The notes under the pieces are model-generated. The model was given only the letters and a program-made list of their open reading frames with translations, had not been told where the DNA came from and ran no database searches. 64,000 bases of DNA from Bradyrhizobium symbiodeficiens (GTDB taxonomy: Bacteria > Pseudomonadota > Alphaproteobacteria > Rhizobiales > Xanthobacteraceae), in assembly GCF_002266465.3 (NCBI RefSeq), contig NZ_CP029427.2:2482501-2546500 (forward strand). Reading direction: 5' to 3'. Below are positions 28,050 through 36,568 of this stretch, piece after piece; the first letter of the stretch is position 1; each line of letters starts with the position of its first letter. Position numbers and translations under genes: made by a program.

Positions 28050-30572
28050 ATGGCCGAGGGCGCAGCCGAACAGGACAAGGCGGGTAAGGCGCAAGGACCG
28101 CGCGAAGGCCAGCGCCGGCTTGCGCAATGGATCCGCGACTATCGCCGCCTGCCCGGCATTCCCGACGAATTCCTCGGCGCCGACGGCGTCCCGCGACCGG
28201 TCTGGAACCGCTTTTTCGATGCCTTCGGCGCGCTTGCGACTGATGAGGTCGAGCGGCGCTTCGGCATGGCCGACCGCCACCTCCGCGAGGCCGGCGTCAC
28301 CTACCGGGCCCCCGGCGACAGCGCCGACCGGCCCTGGTCGCTCAGCCATCTGCCGCTCCTGATCGACGAGGCCGACTGGAAGCAGCTCTCCGCCGGCATT
28401 ACCCAGCGCGCCGAGCTGCTCGAGCGCGTGCTGCGCGACATCTATGGCGAGGGGCGGCTGGTCGCCGAAGGCGCGCTGCCCGCGGGCGCGATCGCCGGCA
28501 GCCCCGAATATCTCCGTCCCGTCTGCGGCGTGCCGCCGCCGGGCGGGCGCTATCTCTCGCTCTATGCCGCCGACGTCGGGCGCGGGCCTGATGGCCGCTG
28601 GTGGGTGCTCGGCGACCGCACGCAGGCGCCGTCGGGCGCGGGCTATGCGCTGGAAAACCGCCTCGTGCTGTCGCGCGCCTTCTCCGACCTCTACAAGTCG
28701 ATGAACGTGCCGCGCGTCGCGCCGTTCTTCGAGGCATTCCGCGACAGTCTTCGCGCGCGCGCCGACCGCGACGAGCCGCGCATCGGCGTGCTCACCCCCG
28801 GCAGTTTCAGCGAGACCTATTTCGAGCATGCGACGCTGGCGCGCTATCTCGGCTTCCTGCTGGTCGAGGGCGACGATCTCGCGGTCAGCGACAATCGCAT
28901 CCACATTCGCACGGTCGCGGGGCTGAAGCGGCTCGACGTGCTGCTGCGCCGTGTCGATTCCAATTCGCTCGATCCGCTCGAGCTCGATGCGTCCTCGCAT
29001 CTCGGCGTGCCCGGCCTGATCGACGTGCTGCGCAAGGATGGTGTCGTCGTCGCCAACATGCCGGGCTCGGGCGTGCTGGAGGCGAGGGCGCTGCTCGGCT
29101 TCCTGCCGGCGCTCAGCCGCCGCCTGCTCGGCGAAGAGCTGAAGATGCCGCACATCGCGACCTGGTGGTGCGGTCAGAAATCCGCGCGTGACGAGGTGTT
29201 GTCGCGGCTCGACGAGGTCGCGATCGAAGGCGCCTACCGGCGCGGCGTGCCCGGCTTTGACAGCAACGGTCCGGTGCTTGCCAGCGAGCTCGACGCCGCC
29301 GGGCGTCAGCGCCTGGTCGATGCCATCGGCGCGCGCGGCATGGATTATGTCGGCCAGGAGGTGGTGCGTCTCTCCACCATGCCGGTGTGGGAGCACGGGC
29401 AGCTCACGCCGCGTCCCTTCGTGCTGCGCGTGTTTGCCGCCGCAACGCCGGACGGCTGGGCCATCATGCCCGGCGGCTTCTGCCGGATTGCCGAGCAGGC
29501 GGATGCGCGCGCCGTGTCGATGGGCGACGGTGCGCGCGCCGCCGACGTCTGGGTGGTCTCGGAGAAGAAGGTCCCGACCGCGACGCTGCTGCCGGCGACC
29601 GACAAGGTGCGGATCCGCCGCATCGCCGGCGTGCTGCCGAGCCGCGCGGCCGACAATCTGTTCTGGCTCGGCCGCTATCTCGAGCGCGCCGAGGCGACGC
29701 TGCGGCTGGTGCGGGCGGTGGGCTCGCCGAGCGGCCCCAACAAGGGCACCGCGGCCTCACTGCAATCGGCCGAACGAATCCAGCGCCTGCTGGTAGCCTG
29801 GGGCGCGATCTCGCAAGCCTCGCGCGCGACGCCCGGGCGCATCGCCGCCGAAGCGTTGCAGAGCACGGAGCAGCCGGGCTCGGCGTTGTCGCTGGTGCGT
29901 GCGGCACAGCGCACGGCGACCTCCTTGCGCGAGCGGCTGTCGCCCGATGCCTGGCAGGTCATCACCGAAATGGCCGACCGGCTCTCCTACGAGGTCGAAG
30001 ACGACGACAGCGTGCTGAGCGCGGCCGAGCTGACCTTGCAGGAGCTTGCGAGCTTTGCGGGTCTTGCGCAGGAAAACATGAATCGCGCCGCCGGCTGGCG
30101 CTTCCTCGATGTCGGCCGCCGCGCCGAGCGTGCCATCAACACCGCGCGCTTCGCCCGGCAGTTCGCCTATGACGAGGCCGGCGACGAGGATCTCGACATC
30201 CTGCTGACCCTGGTGGATTCGCAGATCACCTATCGCTCGCGCTATCTGCTGGCGCCGATCCTGGCGCCGGTGCGCGACCTCGCGGTGCTCGATCCCTACA
30301 ATCCGCGTTCGGTGGCGTTCCAGGTGACGACGCTGAACGAGCATATCGCGGCATTGCCCAGCCTGAAGGAGCATGGCCTGATCGAGCAGCCGCAGCGGCT
30401 TGCGGTGACGGTTCAGGCGATGCTGGCCACCGCGGATGCCGAGAAACTCGAAGTCAAGACCCTGTTCGCGCTGGAGCAGGATCTGCTCAGCCTCGCCGAC
30501 GCGATCGGGCTGCATTACTTCCCGCACGGCACCAATGCCAGCCGGCCGGAAAAGCTGACGGGGCTGGCGTGA
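28050..30572 (+). CDS. Circularly permuted type-2 ATP-grasp protein fused to alpha-E domain
   Basis: 840 residues. Residues about 70-480 form the circularly permuted ATP-grasp domain (SLYAADVGRGPDGRWWVLGDRTQAPSGAGYALENR, VLTPGSFSETYFEHATLARYLGFLLVEGDDLAV, LRRVDSNSLDPLELDASSHLGVPGLIDVLRKDGVVVANMPGSGVLE). Residues about 515-835 are the helical alpha-E (DUF403) domain (RAADNLFWLGRYLERAEATLRLVRA, INTARFARQFAY). In many genomes these are separate genes; here they are one chain. Predicted amide-bond-forming ligase. Starts 27 bp after the DUF2126 gene, and its stop overlaps the next gene's start by 4 bp (GTGA). Confidence 0.92.
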   Translation: MAEGAAEQDKAGKAQGPREGQRRLAQWIRDYRRLPGIPDEFLGADGVPRPVWNRFFDAFGALATDEVERRFGMADRHLREAGVTYRAPGDSADRPWSLSHLPLLIDEADWKQLSAGITQRAELLERVLRDIYGEGRLVAEGALPAGAIAGSPEYLRPVCGVPPPGGRYLSLYAADVGRGPDGRWWVLGDRTQAPSGAGYALENRLVLSRAFSDLYKSMNVPRVAPFFEAFRDSLRARADRDEPRIGVLTPGSFSETYFEHATLARYLGFLLVEGDDLAVSDNRIHIRTVAGLKRLDVLLRRVDSNSLDPLELDASSHLGVPGLIDVLRKDGVVVANMPGSGVLEARALLGFLPALSRRLLGEELKMPHIATWWCGQKSARDEVLSRLDEVAIEGAYRRGVPGFDSNGPVLASELDAAGRQRLVDAIGARGMDYVGQEVVRLSTMPVWEHGQLTPRPFVLRVFAAATPDGWAIMPGGFCRIAEQADARAVSMGDGARAADVWVVSEKKVPTATLLPATDKVRIRRIAGVLPSRAADNLFWLGRYLERAEATLRLVRAVGSPSGPNKGTAASLQSAERIQRLLVAWGAISQASRATPGRIAAEALQSTEQPGSALSLVRAAQRTATSLRERLSPDAWQVITEMADRLSYEVEDDDSVLSAAELTLQELASFAGLAQENMNRAAGWRFLDVGRRAERAINTARFARQFAYDEAGDEDLDILLTLVDSQITYRSRYLLAPILAPVRDLAVLDPYNPRSVAFQVTTLNEHIAALPSLKEHGLIEQPQRLAVTVQAMLATADAEKLEVKTLFALEQDLLSLADAIGLHYFPHGTNASRPEKLTGLA

Positions 30573-31447
30573 TCTACGACATCAGGCACGTCACCACCTA
30601 CGAATATGAGAGTGCGGTCAGCTTCGCCCGATGCACGCTGCGGCTCGAGCCGAAAAGCGGCGGCGGCCAGGAGCTGATCTCGCACAAGGTCGAGATCCGT
30701 CCGCGGCCGTCCGAGCGCAACGTGCGCCGCGACTTCTTCGGCACGCTGACGGAGAGCATCGTGATCGAGGCCGCGCATCGCAATTTGCGCATCGATTCGC
30801 GTTCGCGTGTCTCGGTGTCGCGCAAGCCGCCGGCGCGCGACGCCGTCAGCCCGTCCTGGGAGAGCATCCGCGACATCGCCTTCGAGGCCACCAGCCTTGG
30901 GCCGTCCTCGCCTGTCGGTTATGTCTTCGCGAGCCCGCTCGTGCCGGTGCTGCGTCCGGTCAGCGCCTATGCGGCGGCGAGCTTTGCACCGGGCGCGGGT
31001 ATCCTCAAGGGCGCGGTCGATCTCATGCATCGCATCCGCACCGAGTTTCGCTACGATCCCAAGGCGACGGTGATCTCGACGCCGCTCAACGAGGTCTTCG
31101 ATAAGCGACACGGCGTCTGCCAGGACTTTGCCCATGTGATGATCGCAGGGCTGCGCGGGCTCGGCCTGCCGGCGGCCTATGTCAGCGGCTATCTGCGCAC
31201 GATTCCGCCGGCTGGCCAGCCGCGTTTGCAAGGCGCGGATGCCACCCATGCCTGGGTGTCGCTGTGGTGCGGGGCGGAGCTTGGCTGGATCGATTTCGAC
31301 CCGACCAACGATGTGCTGGTCGGCAACGACCATATCGTGCTTGCGGTCGGGCGCGACTTCTCCGACGTCTCGCCGGTCGACGGCATCATCGTCGGCTCGC
31401 CGAAGCAGAAGCTCGGCGTCGCCGTCGACGTGCTGCTGGTGGAGTAG
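30569..31447 (+). CDS. Transglutaminase-like cysteine peptidase family protein
   Basis: 292 residues from GTG 30569, overlapping the previous stop. N-terminal beta domain (IYDIRHVTTYEYESAVSFARCTLRL...), then the transglutaminase core with Cys near 184 (KRHGVCQDFAHVMIAGLRGLGLPAAYVSGYL), His near 227 (ATHAWVSLWCGAELGWIDFDPTND) and Asp of the DFDPTN motif. Compared with the large first protein it has no DUF2126. Such proteins likely act as peptidases or transpeptidases on the ligase product. Third gene of the block; in several relatives an Anbu proteasome-like gene follows, but not here. Confidence 0.92.
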   Translation: MIYDIRHVTTYEYESAVSFARCTLRLEPKSGGGQELISHKVEIRPRPSERNVRRDFFGTLTESIVIEAAHRNLRIDSRSRVSVSRKPPARDAVSPSWESIRDIAFEATSLGPSSPVGYVFASPLVPVLRPVSAYAAASFAPGAGILKGAVDLMHRIRTEFRYDPKATVISTPLNEVFDKRHGVCQDFAHVMIAGLRGLGLPAAYVSGYLRTIPPAGQPRLQGADATHAWVSLWCGAELGWIDFDPTNDVLVGNDHIVLAVGRDFSDVSPVDGIIVGSPKQKLGVAVDVLLVE

Positions 31448-31540
31448 GGCGTGGACTCATACGCGTCGGTCTAGCAACGCACAGCGGAGGTCTGCCATCT
31501 TGAATGTGATCGGCAGGTTGTGACGCGAAGCTCAAGTCGC

Positions 31541-31570
31541 GCGGCCGCTCCGTTCACTCAGAGCGGCCGC
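31541..31570. terminator. Hairpin between convergent genes
   Basis: GCGGCCGCTC and GAGCGGCCGC form a perfect 10-bp stem with a 10-nt loop, halfway between the transglutaminase stop and the isochorismatase stop. ATTATT follows on the top strand rather than a T run. Probable shared terminator. Confidence 0.55.
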
Positions 31571-31603
31571 ATTATTCGCATCTCTAAATCGATCTGACTC
31601 CAT

Positions 31604-32230
31604 TCAACGCGACGCCCCTTTTGCGGAGAGGTATCCCGCCATGTTGTTAGCTGAAAATGGCAGGTGGTCGCCCATCAATTGGGCGTGCGCCTCGCCGGTC
31701 GGCGACGCCCAGGAGCCGAGGAGTTCGGCGCCGACCGCGACCCAGGTGATCGGCACGATGCCGGCTTGCACCATGCGGGCGACCGCAGCGTCCTCGACGA
31801 GCTTGCTCCAGGTGCCGGAGGCGTCGAGCACGGCGTAGACGTCGTAACCGAGGTGCTTCGCAGACAGGGCGGCGAAGGCGACGCAGACCTCCGTCGAGAT
31901 GCCCGCGATCAGAAGCTTCTTGCGCCCCGTCTTCTTCACGGCCGCGGCGAAGTCCTCGTTGTCGAAAGCGTTGATCTGGCCGGGACGGTGTACAATCGCT
32001 GCGTTCGGCAGGCCGTGTTCGACGACCGGCATGATAGGGCCGTTCGGGCCGTCGTGGGCGCTGGTGGTGACGACCGCCGGCAGCTTGTAGATCTGCGCGA
32101 TGGTGACGAGCGCCTTCACGTTGTTGATGAATTCGGGCGGGCTCTGGGTCTGCACACCGTTCGCGAGGCCGGTCTGGTGGTCGACGAAGAGGACGGCGGT
32201 GTTGTCTGCAGTCAGGCGATCGTACGACAT
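31604..32230 (-). CDS. Isochorismatase-fold cysteine hydrolase, YcaC-like
   Basis: 208 residues; AAAGGA upstream of ATG. Isochorismatase-like fold: Asp17 in VLFVDHQTG, Arg82 in HRPGQINAFDNEDF where amidases of the family carry Lys, and nucleophile Cys116 in IAGISTEVCVAFAALSAKHLGYDVY. The RPGQINAxDNEDF stretch matches YcaC-type hydrolases, whose natural substrate is unsettled. It is transcribed away from a LysR gene and downstream of a frameshifted pirin gene, a pairing common in this branch of bacteria, suggesting joint control by that regulator. Confidence 0.88.
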   Translation of the reverse strand: MSYDRLTADNTAVLFVDHQTGLANGVQTQSPPEFINNVKALVTIAQIYKLPAVVTTSAHDGPNGPIMPVVEHGLPNAAIVHRPGQINAFDNEDFAAAVKKTGRKKLLIAGISTEVCVAFAALSAKHLGYDVYAVLDASGTWSKLVEDAAVARMVQAGIVPITWVAVGAELLGSWASPTGEAHAQLMGDHLPFSANNMAGYLSAKGASR

Positions 32231-32427
32231 GGTCTATCCTTTCGGGTTGGGTCGATTGCTTTCGACACATCCAACATGCCGTTGCCGATGTCGGCTCACT
32301 AGCCAGCAGGATCGACACCCCGCGTCTCGAAATGAGGAACGCCAGGCAGGGGGCTGCATAGGCGCAAACGGCAAAGGCCGGAGCGTCCCCACGGAAGCCC
32401 CGGCCCTTTGTCTCAAATGTAATTAGT

Positions 32428-33175
32428 TCAGGCGTGGACGAGTACATTTCCGCTGAACATGCCGCCCTTGAACACGGATGCGCTCGAGTCAGTTGCGATC
32501 AGCACAAGGTCGGTATCGGACCTCGCCTCGACCGAGGTCTCGTCATCGGCCAGAAACGCACCTTCGCCTGTCTGCAGGGGCAGGCCGCCGATGCGGGCTT
32601 CACCGGAGAAGACGTAGAGCAGCCGGACAGGAGCGTGTGCCGGGATATTCGGAAGCGCCAGTGTCGTGCCGGCGGTGAGATGGGTATCGTGCACCCAGGC
32701 TTGCGACCGGACTTCGAATGGAGCGCCTTCGGGAGCTGCGAGAAGCCGCCAGGTATCGCGGCTCTCGGCTTCGCCGAAGTCGTGGAATTGCACTCTCGGA
32801 TCCAACGACGGTGCGCGGGGGCGCAGGAAGATCTGCAAAGCTTCCTGCGGTTCGCTGCCGAGGATCGTCTCTTCATGTTGGAAGGTGCCCGGCGTTCATC
32901 ATCATCAAGCGAGCCGGCCGGATTTCCTCGCGGTGGCCGACAGTGTCCTTGTGGAGCATCGATCCGACTCGAACGTAGGTCAGGATCTCATCGTCGCGAT
33001 GGGGATGCATTGCGATGGTGTGGCCGGGATGAATGCGTGCGCGGTCGATGCGGCCCATCGCGCCGATCCCGCTGTCATCCTCACCGAAGGTCAGGCCAGG
33101 GTACAGGATCTCCAGGGAGAAACCTCGGCCCGGGTCGCCGCGCCTGATCCCGCGCTTCATCTTGATCGTCTTCAT
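32428..33175 (-). pseudogene. Pirin family protein (cupin), frameshifted
   Basis: The N-terminal half from ATG 33175 (AGGA upstream) reads MKTIKMKRGIRRGDPGRGFS...GAMGRIDRARIHPGHTIAMHPHRDDEILTYVRVGSMLHKDTVGHREEIRPARLMMMNAG, with the metal-binding HPHRDDE, then runs into a stop at 32873. The C-terminal half in another frame reads TFQHEETILGSEPQEALQIFLRP...NVLVHA. The halves join perfectly if one base is dropped near 32887-32890 (top-strand GCCC). Pirins are Fe-binding cupins, some with quercetinase activity. Combined length about 248 residues would be near normal. Real decay and assembly error cannot be told apart here. Confidence 0.82.
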
Positions 33176-33301
33176 GGGCTTGATCCTTTCCTGCTTTGGC
33201 AGCGGCGTCGCCGCATTAACCAGAACCAAGCTAGCGTTACGGAATCGGGCACAGTAGTCGCACCATGTGGTATGCCGTGTAACGAAAACTGGAACGTCGT
33301 C

Positions 33302-34171
33302 ATGGAATTGGAAGACCTTCGGACCTTCGTGGAAGTCGCAGACGCCGGCGGCGTCTCGTCCGCTGCGCGTCGGCTCGGCTTGGCCAAGTCGATCATCAGC
33401 CGCCGGCTATTCCGCCTCGAGGACGAACTCGGCAGCCAGCTTCTGTCCCGCAATACGCGGGGCGCCGTTCTGACCGAAGCCGGGGTATCGTTCCGCGAGC
33501 ATGCGGTCCGGATCTGCAGCGAAATCGACGCGGCACGCGAGGAACTCTCGCCGGACGGCGACCTCAGGGGGCTCTTGCGCGTGGCGGGACCGGCATCGTT
33601 CGGCCAGCACTTCGCACCTGCGATAGCAGCGTTCGCCGCGCAACATCCGCTCTTGCAGGTCCACACCCGTTACAGCGACCGCTACGTCGACCTGGTGGCC
33701 GAGGGCTTCGATTGCGGGATCCGCGTTGGCTACCTTCCGGATTCCAATCTGGTTGCACGCCGCATCGGCTCATTCTCCGTCAGCCTGTACGCGAGCCCGC
33801 AGTACCTCGCCGCGCAGAGCGCTCCGGAGAAGCCGGAAGACGTGGTCGGCCACCAGGCCGTCATGATCGGCACCGAGAGCTGGAAGTTCTCCGAAGGCAG
33901 GAAGACGATCACGGTCAACCCGCAAGGCCGATTCAAGTCGGACAGCGCGCTAGCCATTGCGGAAGCAATTGCGGCCGGCGTAGGGATCGGCGCGCTACCC
34001 GATGTTATCGCTGCCACCTATGCCGAGGCAGGCAGAATCACGCCAATCATGACCCGGTACCAATTGCCCGAGGTGGGCATCTTCCTTGTACGTTCGCCCG
34101 GACAACATCTCGCGCGCAAGGTCAGGGCTTTCATCGAGTTGCTCGTCAATCGGTTCGCTAGAGCGGCGTAG
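33302..34171 (+). CDS. LysR-family transcriptional regulator
   Basis: 289 residues from ATG 33302 (MELEDLRTFVEVADAGGVSSAARRLG, the canonical LysR N-terminus); the much longer upstream frame only shadows the pirin gene. HTH: residues about 14-40 (GGVSSAARRLGLAKSIISRRLFRLEDELGSQLL). Effector domain from about residue 90 (RGLLRVAGPASFGQHFAPAIAAF; FDCGIRVGYLPDSNLVARRIG; AIAEAIAAGVGIGALPDVIAA). Divergent from pirin and YcaC-like genes with a 126-bp shared control region, so it probably regulates them. Confidence 0.93.
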   Translation: MELEDLRTFVEVADAGGVSSAARRLGLAKSIISRRLFRLEDELGSQLLSRNTRGAVLTEAGVSFREHAVRICSEIDAAREELSPDGDLRGLLRVAGPASFGQHFAPAIAAFAAQHPLLQVHTRYSDRYVDLVAEGFDCGIRVGYLPDSNLVARRIGSFSVSLYASPQYLAAQSAPEKPEDVVGHQAVMIGTESWKFSEGRKTITVNPQGRFKSDSALAIAEAIAAGVGIGALPDVIAATYAEAGRITPIMTRYQLPEVGIFLVRSPGQHLARKVRAFIELLVNRFARAA

Positions 34172-34369
34172 CTTCGATCTCCCTCTTGCACTACCCTTGC
34201 AGAGTTTGCCTTCTGGCCCGCAGTTGATCTTTACGAAAATGCGGGCTCAGGGCTGCTTGTGGCCCATCTCCGACCTACGGTGAGGGACGCCAACGCGCCG
34301 GAGCGGACCTACAAGAAGTGCAGCGTGGGTTTATGAGCAGACGCCCTGCAAACGGCCGGCGGTCGCCGG

Positions 34370-35194
34370 TCACCGCACCATGGTCTCGCGATTCCAGGCC
34401 TGATAGTCGGGCGAACCTTCGATGCGGATCGGACCGTCGTAGCCGTATTCCACCATGTGCACGGTCACATAGTCTTCGCCGAAAAACACCACGCCATAGG
34501 ATTGCGGCAGGTCGGACGCGCTCAGCAGCCTGGTCTCGGAGAACAGCGGATAGCTTGCATGGTTGGTGCCGCGCAGCGATGAGACGGGAACGCCCGCAAC
34601 CGAACCGGCCAGAGGCAAGTGACAATGCCCGAAGAAAACGTGACGGATCCTTGACCGGTTGCGGCCGACGAGACGCCGGAACGGTGCGTCGTCGAGCAGG
34701 CGAATCTGGTCGAAGGGGGCGAGATGCACCGGCATCGGGTTGTGGTGCATGAACAGCAGGAACGGCCCGTCATGCTCGGCAAGCCGTGCCTCGAGCCAGC
34801 CGAGGCGATCGTCGCAATAGCGGCCGGCATGCGTGTCCGGATGCGCGGTGTCGAGGAACAGGCAGCGGCCGGCGGCGGTGTCGTGGATGCCCTGGACGAA
34901 GCCGTTCTCGTCGGCGAGATCGGGGAAGACGCTCAGGAATGCGGCACGTCGGTCATGGTTGCCGATGCAGAGCCGGACCGGCAGCGGATATTCGTCGAGG
35001 CGCTGCTTGAGCCAGTGATAGTCGGCGGCGTCGCCCCAATCCGAGAGATCGCCGGTGATCACCATCAACTCGGCGTCGTGGTGATCCTTCATGGCATGCG
35101 CCAGCGCCCGCTCGAAATTGGCGCGCGGATCGCGCCCGCCGATGGTCGAGCCGGGCGCGGTCATGTGAATGTCGCTCAAGTGCAGCAGCTTCAT
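34370..35194 (-). CDS. Calcineurin-like metallophosphoesterase (cyclic-nucleotide/glycerophosphodiester type)
   Basis: 274 residues from ATG 35194 (GGAAAG upstream); the 528-residue open frame runs back through the upstream binding-protein gene and is not real. All metal motifs are present: DxH in LLHLSDIHMTAP, GDLSDWGDAADY, GNHDRRAAF, the MHHNPMPVHLAPFDQIRLLD block and GHCHLPLAG. The order and spacing match class III phosphodiesterases such as CpdA and the glycerophosphodiesterase GpdQ. Being the last gene of a Ugp-like importer operon, hydrolysis of imported glycerophosphodiesters fits well; this is inferred from context. Confidence 0.88.
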   Translation of the reverse strand: MKLLHLSDIHMTAPGSTIGGRDPRANFERALAHAMKDHHDAELMVITGDLSDWGDAADYHWLKQRLDEYPLPVRLCIGNHDRRAAFLSVFPDLADENGFVQGIHDTAAGRCLFLDTAHPDTHAGRYCDDRLGWLEARLAEHDGPFLLFMHHNPMPVHLAPFDQIRLLDDAPFRRLVGRNRSRIRHVFFGHCHLPLAGSVAGVPVSSLRGTNHASYPLFSETRLLSASDLPQSYGVVFFGEDYVTVHMVEYGYDGPIRIEGSPDYQAWNRETMVR

Positions 35195-35215
35195 CGTTCT
35201 TTCCAGTTCCTGCGG

Positions 35216-35240
35216 CACGGGGCGCCGGCGGCGCCCCGTG
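35216..35240. other. Perfect intercistronic hairpin in the importer operon
   Basis: CACGGGGCGCC-ggc-GGCGCCCCGTG: 11-bp GC-rich stem with a 3-nt loop in the 65-bp gap between the binding-protein stop and the phosphodiesterase start. No T-tract. In ABC operons such hairpins after the binding-protein gene often stabilise the upstream mRNA and lower expression of what follows. Confidence 0.75.
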
Positions 35241-35259
35241 GTTGGCGGTGTCGTGATGC

Positions 35260-36540
35260 TCAGCGTGCGGCGCCGGTGGTCTTCGGCAGCAGCTTCTGCA
35301 CATCCGCCGTCATGTCGGCGAGAACGGCTTCGGGCTCCTTGGCGCGGGCGCCCGAGATGATCGAGTTGAGGTGATCCTTGATCACGTCGGTGATCTTCAG
35401 GCCGTTGTCGCCGGGGAAGGCGTACCATTTGGTGAGCAGCGGGAGCTGGCCGACCGCGGTGTAGTTGTTGGGGTTCTTGACGTAGAAGTCCTTCAGATAG
35501 ACATCGTTGGCGACCTTGTTGGGCGGCATGTAGCCGGTGGTCTCCGCCATGATCGCGGCGCCCTTGGCGCCGGTCCAGAACTTCACCGCTTCCCAGGCCG
35601 CGTCGCGCTTGGCCTTGTCCTTGGCGAGGATCAGCACGACATTGCCGCCGGCCGGCAACCTGCCGTTCGGGGAGGCCACGTCCGGGAATGGAATCGTCTT
35701 CAACGCGAACTTGCCGCCGGTCATCTGCGTGACCTTGTTGAGGTCCGAAGTCGAAGTGATGTGGAAGCCGGTCTTGCCGGCCGCGAACGCCGCGCGCATC
35801 GACGGCTGGTCGAGATTGGGCATGCCGCCCTCGTTGACGAGCCGCGCGATCATGTTGATGGCGAACTTGCCTTCCGGTCCGTCGAAGGCGACCTTGGTCT
35901 CGTCGGCATTGAGCATGGTGCCGCCGCGCGCGAAGACCGGGGCTTGCCACAGCCAATTGCCGGTGATGTCCCAGGCATAGGTGACGCCGTTGGTGTCGTT
36001 GCCGAGCGCCTTGATCTTCCTGGCGAGCGCGATCAGTTCGTCCCAGCTCTTGGGCAGATGGTCCACGTCGCCGCCTGCCTGTTTCACGAGGTCGAGATTG
36101 ACGTAGACGATCGGCAGCGAGATCGCGAACGGGAGGGCGTAGACCTTGCCGCCGGCGGTGCCGATGTCATACATCGCCTGGTGGAAGCCCTGCTTGTCGA
36201 AATCCTTTTCGGCGGCGATGTAGCCGCCGAGCTCGGCCGGGATGTTCTTGTCGACCAGAACGCGGATGCGGTTCAGTCCTTGGAACGACACGTCGGGCAT
36301 CTGATTGGTGACGGCTTCGCGCAACACCTTCTGGGTGGCGTCCTCGTAAGATTCGTAAGGCGCGCGCATGGTGACCTTGATCTCCGGGTGCACCTTGGCA
36401 AACTCCTCGGCGATGCGCTTGTGGGTCTCGGTGAACAGCTCCGGATAGGGATACTGCATCACGATCTCGGTCTTGGTCTGCGCGAGCGCAGAGCCGGCCG
36501 CGAGCGACAGAGCCGCCGCGGCGATGATGGACTTCAGCAT
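35260..36540 (-). CDS. ABC transporter extracellular solute-binding protein (UgpB-like)
   Basis: 426 residues from ATG 36540 (CAGGAG upstream). Signal peptide MLKSIIAAAALSLAAGSALA then mature QTKTEIVMQYPYPELFTETHKRIAEEFAKVHPEIKVTMRAPYESYEDATQKVL, the family-1 (maltose/glycerol-3-phosphate) binding-protein start. Other features: YALPFAISLPIVYVNLDLVKQAG, AAFAAGKTGFHITSTSDLNKV, NGRLPAGGNVVLILAKDKAKRDAAWEAVKFWTG. Periplasmic ligand capture for the importer encoded upstream. The association with a phosphodiesterase suggests glycerol-3-phosphate or a glycerophosphodiester as ligand rather than a plain sugar; not proven. Confidence 0.9.
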   Translation of the reverse strand: MLKSIIAAAALSLAAGSALAQTKTEIVMQYPYPELFTETHKRIAEEFAKVHPEIKVTMRAPYESYEDATQKVLREAVTNQMPDVSFQGLNRIRVLVDKNIPAELGGYIAAEKDFDKQGFHQAMYDIGTAGGKVYALPFAISLPIVYVNLDLVKQAGGDVDHLPKSWDELIALARKIKALGNDTNGVTYAWDITGNWLWQAPVFARGGTMLNADETKVAFDGPEGKFAINMIARLVNEGGMPNLDQPSMRAAFAAGKTGFHITSTSDLNKVTQMTGGKFALKTIPFPDVASPNGRLPAGGNVVLILAKDKAKRDAAWEAVKFWTGAKGAAIMAETTGYMPPNKVANDVYLKDFYVKNPNNYTAVGQLPLLTKWYAFPGDNGLKITDVIKDHLNSIISGARAKEPEAVLADMTADVQKLLPKTTGAAR

Positions 36541-36568
36541 GGATAGACTCCTGTTTGAGGTGACGTGG

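Noticed and set aside
26133..29396. 1087-residue open frame on the minus strand
   Set aside because: Antisense shadow of the two real high-GC genes (transglutaminase-DUF2126 and ATP-grasp); composition is Arg/His/Asp-rich with no domain.
34370..35956. Long version of the phosphodiesterase frame
   Set aside because: Its first part runs antiparallel-frame through the binding-protein gene; ATG 35194 with a ribosome site is the real start.
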